Source: Plotosus lineatus (taxonomy: Eukaryota; Chordata; Actinopteri; Siluriformes; Plotosidae). Taken from it: a DNA stretch of 64,000 bases. Below are positions 55,661 through 64,000 of the stretch, in pieces. The stretch spans positions 5,445,163 through 5,509,162 of the forward strand of contig CM045729.1 in the NCBI GenBank assembly GCA_024760905.1. The letters are read 5' to 3'. The notes under the pieces were generated by a model. It was not told the DNA's origin. It ran no database searches and worked only from the letters and a program-made list of their open reading frames with translations. The translations under genes were made by a program, and so were the position numbers. The stretch's first letter is position 1. Every line of letters begins with the position of its first letter.

Positions 55661-56631
55661 ATGCAAATGATCAATAAGAAATACATACCGGATCGGTCGA
55701 GGCCCGGGTTAACAACGACCGCCATCAGTGCTGTCAACCAACAGGGTGCTGATGGAAATTGGACTACTGTTGGTCGAAGACGTCGAAGAAGGAGAGGCGG
55801 GAGGCGTGTCCGTAGGCAGAGAGAGAAGAGGAAATGTGTGAGCCTAGGACTGAGAGTAGGGACTTTGAATGTTGGAACTATGCAAGGAAAAGATAGGGAG
55901 CTGGCTGACATGATGCAGAGGAGGAAGGTGGACATACTGTGTGTTCAGGAGACAAGGTGGAAAGGTAGAAAGGCTAGAAGCTTAGGAACAGGGTTTAAAC
56001 TGTTTTATCATGGTGTGGATGGGAAGAGAAATGGAGTAGGAGTCATCTTGAAGGAGGGGTTTGTCAGGAATGTTCTAGACGTGAAAAGAGTGTCAGACAG
56101 AGTGATGAGTCTCAAGTTAGAAATTGAAGGCGTGATGGTCAATGTTGTTAGTGCTTATGCCCCACAGGCAGGATGTAAGCTAGAAGAGAAGGAGAGATTC
56201 TGGAGTGATTTAGATGAAGTGATGCAGAATACCCCCAGAGGTGAAAGAGTGGTCATTGGAGCAGACTTCAATGGACATGTTGGTGCAGACAACAGAGGGG
56301 ACGAGGAAGTGATGGGCAGGTTTGGTATCCAGGACAGGAACACAGAAGGACAGATGTTGATCGATTTTGCAAAAGGATGGAAATGGCTGTGGTGAATACT
56401 TTCTTCAAGAAGAAACAGAAGCATAGGGTGACTTATGAAAGCGGAGGTAAGAGCACACAGGTAGACTACATCTTGTGCAGGCGATGTAATTTGAAGGAAG
56501 TCAGTGACTGCAAAGTAGTAGTTGGTGAGAGTGTTGCCAAACAGCATAGGATGGTGGTGTGCAGGATGACACTGATGGTGAGAAAAGTGAAAAGGCAAAG
56601 GCAGAGCAGAAGACAAAGTGGTGGAAGCTGA
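55661..56631 (+). pseudogene. LINE endonuclease with Arg-rich N-terminus
   Basis: The frame 55661-56395 starts MQMINKKYIPDRSRPGLTTT and has an Arg-rich stretch (VGRRRRRRRGGRRVRRQREK) that may bind nucleic acid or direct nuclear entry. It shows GTLNVGTM, LCVQETRWKG and ADFNGHVGADNRGDEEV. A frameshift near 56380 turns the end into GWKWLW; the correct continuation (MEMAVVNTFFKKKQKHRVTY to KQHRMVVCR) lies in another frame to 56631. So only a rejoined frame would have all the endonuclease motifs. The upstream start is not certain because poly-A precedes it. Confidence 0.88.
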
Positions 56632-58650
56632 AAAGGAGGAGTGTCGTGTTGTCTTCAAGGAGGAGTTGAAACAGGCTTTGGGTAGTCAGGAAGTGCTTCC
56701 AGAGGACTGGACAACCACAGCCAATGTGATCAGGGAGACCGGTAGGAGAGTACTTGGTGTGTCCTCTGGAAGGAAAGTAGATAAGGAAACTTGGTGGTGG
56801 AATGAGGAAGTGCAGGAGTGTGTACAAAAGAAGAGGTTAGCCAAAAAGAAGTGGGACATCGACAGGACCGAAGAGAGTAAACAGGAGTACAGGGAGACAC
56901 AGCGTAAGGCGAAGGTAGCAGTGTCAAAGGCCAAACAGAGGGCGTATGATGACTTGTATGATAGGTTGAACAGTCAGGAGGGAGAAAATGATCTATACAG
57001 GTTAGCACAGCAGAGAAATAGAGATGGGAAAGACATGCAGCAAGTTAGAGTGATAAAGGACAGAGAGGGAAATGTATTGACTGATGACAGAAGTGTGCTG
57101 GGAAGATGGAAAGAGTACTTTGAAGAGCTGATGAACGAAGAAAATGAGAGAGAAAAAGAGTAGAAGGGTGACCGTTGAGGAGCAGGAAGTAGCAAAGATT
57201 AGTAAGGGAGAAGTGAGGAGGGCATTGAAGAGGATGAAGAGTGGAAAGGCAGTTGGCCCTGATGACATACCAGTTGAGGTATGGAAGTGTCTAGGGAGGT
57301 AGCAGTAGATTTTCTGACAAGAATATTCAACAAGGTCTTAGAAAGTGAGCAGATGCCAGAGGAATGGAGGAGAAGTGTGCTTGTGCCCATCTTTAAGAAC
57401 AAGGGAGATGTACAGAGTTGTGGCAACTACAGAGGGATAAAGTTGATGAGCCATACAATGAAGCTATGGGAAAGAATAGTGGAAGCAAGACTAAGGGCAG
57501 AGGTCAGCATTTGTGAACAACAGTTTGGTTTCATGCCAAGAAAGAGCACCACAGATGCAGTGTTTGCTTTGAGGATGTTAATAGAGAAGTACAGAGAAGG
57601 TCAGAGGGAGCTGCATTGTGCCTTTGTGGATCTGGAGAAAGCATATGACAGGGTGCCGAGAGAAGAACTGTGGTATTGTATGAGGAAGTCTGGAGTGACA
57701 GAGAAGTATGTTAGAGTGGTGCAGGACATGCATGAGAGATGTAAGACAGTGGTGAGGTGTGCTGTTGGTGTGACAGAAGAGTTCAAGGTGGAGGTGGGAC
57801 TGCATCAAGGGTCAGCTCTCAGCCCCTTCTTGTTTGCTATGGTGATGGACAGGCTAACAGACGAGGTTAGACAAGAATCTCCATGGACTATGATGTTTGC
57901 AGATGACATCGTGATCTGTAGTGAGAGCAGAGACCAAGTGGAGGAAAATCTAGAGAGGTGGAGGTATGCCCTGGAAAGGAGGGGATTGAAGGTTAGTCTT
58001 AGTAAGACAGAATACATGTGTGTGAACGACAAGGACCCAAGAGGAACTTTGAGGTTACAGGGGCAGAGATAAAGAAGGTGGAGGATTTTAAGTACTTAGG
58101 CTCAACAATCCAGAGCAATGGAGAGTGTGGAAAAGAGGTGAAGAAGCGCGTGCAGGCAGGTTGGAATGGATGGAGAAAAGTGTCCGGTGTGATGTGTGAT
58201 AGGAGAGTATCGGCAAGAATGAAGGGAAAAGTGTACAAGACGGTGATGAGGCCAGCAATGTTGTATGGTTTAGAGACAGTGGCCCTGGGGAAAAGACAGG
58301 AGTCAGAGTTGGAGGTAGCAGAGATGAAAATGTTGAGGTTCTCTTTGGGAGTAACGAGGATGGATAGGATCAGAAATGAGTACATCAGAGGGACAGCACA
58401 TGTTAGATGTTTTGGAGACAAAGTCAGAGAGGCTAGATTGAGATGGTTTGGACATGTACAGAGGAGGGATAGTGAGTATATTGGTCGTAGGATGCTGAGG
58501 TTGGAACTACCAGGCAAAAGGCCCAGAGGAAGACCAAAGAGAAGATTTATGGATGCGGTGAAGGCGGACATGAAGGTCGTTGGAGTAAGAGTAGAAGATG
58601 CAGAGGATAGGGAGAGATGGAGGCAGATCATTTGCTGTGGCGACCCCTGA
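56618..58650 (+). pseudogene. LINE reverse transcriptase and C-terminal domain
   Basis: Three frames cover it. 56618-57163 gives the linker between domains (VSSGRKVDKETWWWNEEVQE). 57281-58072 gives the reverse transcriptase with FVDLEKAYDRVPRE (motif A), GLHQGSALSPFLFA (B), FADDIVICSESR (C) and SLSKTEYMC, all catalytic Asp residues present. 58018-58650 gives the C-terminal domain (EDFKYLGSTIQSNGECGKEV, LRWFGHVQRRDSEYIGRR, KRPRGRPKRRFMDAV). Frameshifts separate all three. Confidence 0.9.
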
Positions 58651-58675
58651 AGGGAACAGCCGAAAGGAAAAGAAG

Positions 58676-59061
<386 letters not shown>

Positions 59062-59219
59062 TATCTCTGCAATACCGCATTGTACCAGCAGGGGGAGCAA
59101 AAACTCTATAAAAGCTCCTACAGTCTGAGTTTCCAGAAGGTTCTGGGAACCTCGACTCAGAATAAAACTCTTCTTGTGCTGTGTCTGGTATAGGGACATT
59201 CCTGAGGATTTTGTATTAA

Positions 59220-59345
59220 GTCACACCCCCCAGTGCAGCTAACTGGGTTATCAAAGGCGGGCCATGTCTCTCACTGTCTATGGTGAGAGGCATGTAAAAG
59301 AACCATTGCTGACTTTCGTAAAGAGTCGGCTGCAAAGCCGTGTGT
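59220..59345 (+). mobile_element. SINE body fragment
   Basis: Begins CCAGTGCAGCTAACTGGG and ends in GCAAAGCCGTGTGTTTCT, just at the point where the two tail types of this family diverge. Head and tail are absent. Confidence 0.75.
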
Positions 59346-60001
59346 TTCTACGACCTGGAGAGGGATGGGCTCCGCCAGGCCAAATCAGCCCAAGTCTCGC
59401 CATGAAGGCACCCCAACAACATCCTCGGATGTTAAGGGATAAGTGAAGTGAAGTGATTAAGTCACACACACACACACATTACTTCTGGGTCAGGTGTATT
59501 TATTCCTCAATTTATGGATATGTAGCAAACACAAGCTGTAGGGATCAAATTAAATACTTATTATTATAAAAAAAAAGAGTGTCCATCTTTGTTTTAAATT
59601 CATTTAGATTTATTAGTTTCTCCAGTATTGTTTGATCGTTTGTTTGTTTATGTGCCTCCTGACCTGTATGACCCTATTTATCTGTTGCGCTACCTAATTG
59701 TTTTAATATTATACATATTCTGGTGTCCGGTAAAAATGGCACAGGTAAAAAAGGCACAATTGCAAATCTAGGGGAAAACTGCACACTTGATTTTTTTAAA
59801 GCATTTTTTGTATCAAATAATTTGGACTGCATGCAATTGATGATCACACTTTATTTTCTTTTCACACCTTATTTTGCAACCTTTTTACCACCAGTCCTGA
59901 GTGATGAAATGTCCCAAAAAACAACACAAATTCATAACATTTGTTTTTGAACATTTATTAACATAAAACAAATGAAAAATATATACAATGTAACAATATG
60001 A
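59346..60001. other. Non-coding DNA, possible MULE end
   Basis: GGTGTCCGGTAAAAATGGCA at 59722-59741, followed by AGGTAAAAAAGGCACAATTG, could be the terminal repeat of the MULE whose transposase lies past the Tc1. I did not find the matching inverted end. Confidence 0.3.
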
Positions 60002-60003
60002 TA

Positions 60004-61518
60004 GTCCTTCTCAAAAAATTAGCATATTGTGAAAGAGTTCATTATTTTCTGTAATGTACTGATAAAAATTAAAGTTTCAGATTCATTGCACACCAACTGA
60101 AACATTTCAGGTCTTTTATTGTTTTAATACTGATGATTTCAACATACAAGCGCATGAAAACCCAAAATTCCTATCTCAAAAAATTAGCATATTTCATCCG
60201 ACCAATAAGAAAAAAAAGTGTTTTTCATACAAAAAAAGTCAACCTTCAAATAATTATGTTCAGTTCTGCACTCAATACTTGGTCAGGAATCCTTTTGTAG
60301 AAATGACTGCTTCAATGCGGCGTGGCATGGAGGCAATCAGCCTGTGGCACTGCTGAGGTGTTACGGAGGCCCAGGATGCTTCGGTGGCGGCCTTAAGCTC
60401 ATCCACAGTGTTGGGTCTGGTGTCTCTCAACTTTCTCTTCACAATATCCCACAGATTCTCTATGGGCTTCAGGTCAGGAGAGTTGGCAGGCCAATTGAGC
60501 ACAGTAATACCATGGTCAGTAAACCATTTAGCAGTGGTTTTGGCACTGTGAGCAGGTGCCAGGTCGTGCTGAAAAATGAAATCTTCATCTCCATAAAGCT
60601 TTTCAGCAGATGGAAGCATGAAGTGCTCCAAAATCTCCTGATAGCTAGCTGCATTGACCCCGCCCTTGATAAAACACAGTGGACCAACACCAGCAGCTGA
60701 CATGGCACCCCAGACCATCACTGACTGTGGGGACTTGACACTGGACTTCAGGCATTTTGGCATTTCCTTCTCCCCAGTCTTCCTCCAGACTCTGGCACCG
60801 CGATTTCCGAATGACATGCAAAATTTGCTGCAACAGTCCAGTGCTGCTTCTCTGTAGCCCAGGTCAGGCGCTTCTGCCGCTGTTTCTGGTTCAAAAGTGG
60901 CTTGACCTGGGGAATGCGGCACATGTACCCCAAGTCCACTGCTTCCACAGGTCCCTGAAGGTTTGGATTCGGCCCTTCTCCACAATCTTCCTCAGGGTTC
61001 AGTCACCTCTTCTGGTTGTGCAGCGTTTTCTGCCACACTTTTTCCTTCCCACAGACGTCCCACTGAGGTGGCTTGATACAGCACTCTGGGAACAGCCTAT
61101 TCGCTCAGAGATTTCTTTCTGTGTCTTACCCTCTTGCTTGAGGGTGTCAATGATGGCCTTCTGGACAGCAGTCAGGTCGGCAGTCTTACCCATGATTGCG
61201 GTTTTGAGTAATGAACCAGGCTGGGAGTTTTTAAAAACCTCAGGAATCTTTTGCAGGATTTAGAGTGAATTGGTTGATTCAGATGATTAGGTTAATAGCT
61301 CGTTTAGACTACCTGAACATCATATGCTAATTTTTTGAGATAGGAATGTTGGGTTTTCATGAGCTGTATGCCAAAATCATCAGTATTAAAACAATAAAAG
61401 ACCTGAAATATTTCAGTTGGTGTGCAATGAATCTAAAATATATGAAAGTTTAATTTTTATCAGTACATTACAGAAAATAATGAACTTTATCACAATATGC
61501 TAATTTTTTGAGAAGAAC
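60004..61518 (-). mobile_element. Tc1-like transposon, near-complete copy
   Basis: 1515 bp with ends GTCCTTCTCAAAAAATTAGC and, from the right, GTTCTTCTCAAAAAATTAGC. TA at 60002-60003 and 61519-61520. The terminal repeats are about 190 bp and carry two copies of TCAAAAAATTAGCATAT at each side, an IR/DR architecture. It sits beside or inside a MULE (61637-62650). Confidence 0.95.
60272..61193 (-). pseudogene. Tc1-like transposase, inactivated
   Basis: The start MGKTADLTAVQKAIIDTLKQ with the HTH (KTQKEISERIGCSQSAVSS) and GRKKCGRKRC linker is clear, but a stop (TGA) follows TTRRGD at residue 64. The catalytic part resumes in other frames: VKPLLNQKQRQKRLTWATEK, then GARVWRKTGEKEMPK, IFQHDLAPAHSAKT (second Asp), NWPANSPDLKPIENLW (Glu) and the end GFLTKY. 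About 31 bp that codes for the first catalytic Asp in the other copy (2720-2750) is missing near 60828. So this copy lacks the first Asp while copy 1 lacks the second and third acid. Confidence 0.93.
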
Positions 61519-61636
61519 TAGCATACATCCATCCTTTTCCTTATCATACACATGTGTAAGCATGTCCTTTAGTATCCAGTTCGCATTTACATTTTGTTAC
61601 ATACACTTGACACTAGTAACGGATATTATGCCCAGC

Positions 61637-62650
61637 ACCTCACAAGAACTGTCCCATGGTCTTGCGGCCTTCAATGTAATCCTGGCAAAGGTTCCTCAGT
61701 CGATTTTGTTGCTCAACATAGATGTGCTTCCTCTTCTTAGCGGGACGTTGTCCGACATTATCTCTGGCGATCACTGTAGCAACGGTAGCTTCTTCCTGCT
61801 GAATGGCCTTGATACACTTCCACACTGGAGGATGATGATGGCCCACAAGGTGGTAGAAGTGACAGTTCCACCCTTCACACTGGTTGTTGGTCCGTGGGAA
61901 CTCATTGAACATTCCACAACTCTGGGGGAAAACGTGAGGGCACACGTCGCAGGTTCAGAGCCGGAATTCCTGGTTGGCAGTTGTTCCTCCTTCTGGGTAG
62001 AAAAGTGCCGTGACGTAGTTGTTGTCAAAGTACATGATTAGGGGAAGGGCTTCTGGAAGACAGGAGTCCCTGAGGTACTCCATTCCATCAGGGACATCAT
62101 TGACTGGCAGCATGGCTAGGGCGTTCAGCTCTCCACAGAACTGTCGAAGGTTCTTATCGTTGCGATATTGGTTGGTCAGGCCTAGCTCCTGAACCTTCCT
62201 CCATGTGCTCTGAGTCAGGTGGTAGAAGCATCCCTGCCTGGGTGTTGGTGTCAGGCCCAAGAACTTGAGCTATGGCTTGGATGATTGATTGCTCGAAGTC
62301 AACATCCACAGTGCTGGGGTCAGGAAACTAGCCCAACTCATTGCAATGGTCCAGGACAGCTTGCAGCAACTCTTCATATGTTTCCTGGGTCTTGCATTGT
62401 AGCAGGGCATATACTGTAGACACTGTATTGTCACCAAGGGGCACTCTGATGACATACAACTGGAGGACTCCAGCTGGTGCCATGGCAAAATTACCATCCA
62501 TCATCCAGATGTCTGAAGCACATAGAAGTCGCATGGCATTGTCAGTGGCAAAGGCAACAATCCTAGCATCACTTTCAGGGCCATTATCAAAGAGGAAGGG
62601 TTGTGGCTCTGGCCCACTGGTTCTTGTCCACTCGCCCTCTAGCTGAAGAT
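61637..62650 (-). pseudogene. MULE-type transposase, decayed
   Basis: Minus-strand fragments in three frames. 62534-62328 gives DIWMMDGNFAMAPAGVLQLY (with the first Asp of a MULE DDE core) and TVSTVYALLQCKTQETYEEL. 62260-61955 gives QGCFYHLTQSTWRKVQELGL and RQFCGELNALAMLPVNDVPD. 61945-61640 gives RTNNQCEGWNCHFYHLVGHH and QNRLRNLCQDYIEGRKTMGQ. These are features of animal MULE transposases found near FLYWCH-type zinc fingers. No zinc finger is seen here. The 5' part is missing. Confidence 0.75.
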
Positions 62651-63084
62651 CTCACAGGGAAGCTGGTTCTGCTGGCATAGTCTTGCTGCGCTGGTTATGT
62701 CCTGGTCTGGAAGGAGGGAGCGTGTTTCTTCAGTTGACTCTGTGAGATTACTGTGAGATTACTAGAATCATATATTCTATGTTTATGCATATATATGTAG
62801 CTCATTTCCCTTATATATTTTTATTGTATTTTGTCTCTCATAACTCCAAATGGAGTGGCTCTTGTATAATAAGAGGTGAGACTTAAATAAACAATCTGTC
62901 TGTCTGTCTGTCTGTCTGATTGTAATGAAAGTCGAAAGCTCTTAATAATGCCCATTGTTGGAGATTCAGGGTATGGCACTTGATTACTCTTATCACAAAG
63001 GATCAGGAAAAACCTGTTGTTGCAACTGCTCCACTTCCATCTGCACAATCCTTTGTTGTCTTCTGTCAAATAAATCAATTGATT
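62651..63084. other. Non-coding DNA with (GTCT)n
   Basis: A short (TCTG)n run at 62897-62919. Nothing else is recognised. Confidence 0.5.
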
Positions 63085-64000
63085 CATCAGATTCATCTTC
63101 ATTATCATCTTCTTCCGCTTAATCCATGGTCTGGATCCATAGTCCCTCCAGCATGTTCTGGATTGATGGTTTCTACCCAGTTGGATATGCCCGAAACACC
63201 ACATCAGGGAGGCATTTGGAGGCATTCTAACCAGATGCCTGAGCCGCCCCAACTAACTCCTCTCAATGTTCAACTCCAAGCTCCTCCCGGATGGTTGAGC
63301 TTCTCATCCTATCTCCAAGGGAGAACCCTGCCAGTAGTCGAAGGAAGCTCAGTTCAGCCGCTTGTATCCGAGATCTTGTTCTTTCGCTCACTGCCCAACG
63401 CTAGTGATTGTAGCTGAGGGTTGGAACATAGATCAACTGGTAAATTGAGAGTTTTGACCAGTACAGGCTCCACTTTACAGTGGAGGCTGCAGCAATCTAT
63501 CTCTCATTCTCTCGCTCGATCCTTTCCTCACTCGTGAGCAAGACCTCGAGATACTGGACCTCCTCCACTTGGGGCAGGACCGCATTCCAGACCCAGAGGA
63601 GGCATTTCATGGCCTCGGACTTGGAGATGTTGATTCTCATCCCAGCCAAATCGTTACAATGAGAGCTGTAGGACATGGACAACATAATCCGCAAAAAATA
63701 GAAATTATATCCTATGACCGCCACACCAGAACCCCTCAAGTCCAGAGCTGCATCTAGAAATTCTGTCCAAAAAATTATGAACAGAATAAATAGATTGCAG
63801 CCTTGGCGGATGCCAACCTTCACCGGAAACGAATTCAACATGTTACCAGTACCAAACTTTGGTTTCAATACAGAACCAAAGGTTACATTTGGTTACAATC
63901 CATACAGAGATTGAATGGCCCGTAGCAACAGGTCCGGTATACCATATTCCTGGAGCATGCCCCACAAGATAGCCTGAGGGATATGGTTGAAAGCTTTCGC
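63085..64000 (-). mobile_element. Rex-type LINE, runs off the window
   Basis: Minus strand, with several stops and frameshifts. It includes GMRINISKSEAMKCLLWVWN, VLPQVEEVQYLEVLLTSEER, FPVKVGIRQGCNLFILFIIF and, at the window edge, KAFNHIPQAILWGMLQEYGI, which correspond to reverse transcriptase motifs around B and A. It reaches further upstream in the ORF than the copies at 35345 and 43290. The 3' end shows GATGAAGATGAATCTGATGA-type simple sequence. Confidence 0.8.

Larger units (their letters stand above)
55513..58675 (+). mobile_element. RTE-type LINE, essentially full-length
   Basis: The 5' UTR (AATGCAGCCATGAGG, GTGTCTCTCCCCCTTATGCC, GACAGGAAGGGCATCCGGCG) is followed by poly-A, the endonuclease, the reverse transcriptase, the C-terminal domain and the 3' end (CGACCCCTGAAGGGAACAGC). 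It is flanked by AT repeats on both sides, (AT)n at 58677-58776. At least three frameshifts break the single ORF: near 56380, between 57160 and 57280, and near 58060. Confidence 0.93.

Overview
This is eukaryotic, intron-rich, repeat-dense DNA that looks like a teleost fish genome. Very long (CA)n/(TG)n microsatellites, IR/DR-type Tc1 transposons, Rex-type and RTE-type LINEs, tRNA-headed SINEs with LINE-derived tails, Tigger/pogo and hAT MITEs all co-occur. A catfish-like (ostariophysan) source is plausible, but I cannot fix the species. No bacterial-type operon, CRISPR array, genuine tRNA/rRNA gene or viral genome is visible.

Only one host gene is well supported. Four exons on the + strand (5650-5769, 6868-7072, 20827-20967, 26422-26510) join in phase with consensus splice sites. 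They encode the last 184 residues of a protein: a coiled coil, an Asn/Ala-rich stretch, two CtBP-like xLNL motifs and a SUMO-consensus tail ending at TAG 26508-26510. I do not recognise the family with certainty; the features suggest a nuclear co-repressor or transcription factor. Earlier exons should lie upstream or in weak candidates near 401-670.

Layout: 1-5.6 kb holds a CpG-rich patch, a compound CA minisatellite, a deleted Tc1 and SINEs. 5.6-7.1 kb has exons 1 and 2 with a 28-bp array of inverted CCAAT boxes between them. 7.1-20.8 kb is a 13.8-kb intron with Tigger/hAT MITEs and a 3.8-kb, 23-bp minisatellite hit twice by SINEs. Exon 3 follows directly after a pure (TG)30 acceptor, then a 3-kb, 19/21-bp minisatellite fills the next intron. 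26.4-27.4 kb is the last exon and 3' UTR. 27.4-34 kb is mostly non-coding with few repeats from 31 to 33.6 kb. 34-64 kb is a transposon graveyard: four RTE-type LINE copies (one fragment 5' truncated with a 16-bp target-site duplication, one nested in a Tigger with a 17-bp duplication), a different zinc-finger LINE lodged between (TAC)n tracts, three Rex-type LINE pieces, a second Tc1 and a decayed MULE transposase.

The most distinctive biology is (1) a phase-symmetric exon behind a (TG)30 splice acceptor and between two giant minisatellites and inverted MITEs, and (2) a SINE family whose single body carries two alternative LINE-derived tails, one of them stitched from both ends of the local RTE-type LINE. 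I see no convincing new gene system beyond these.
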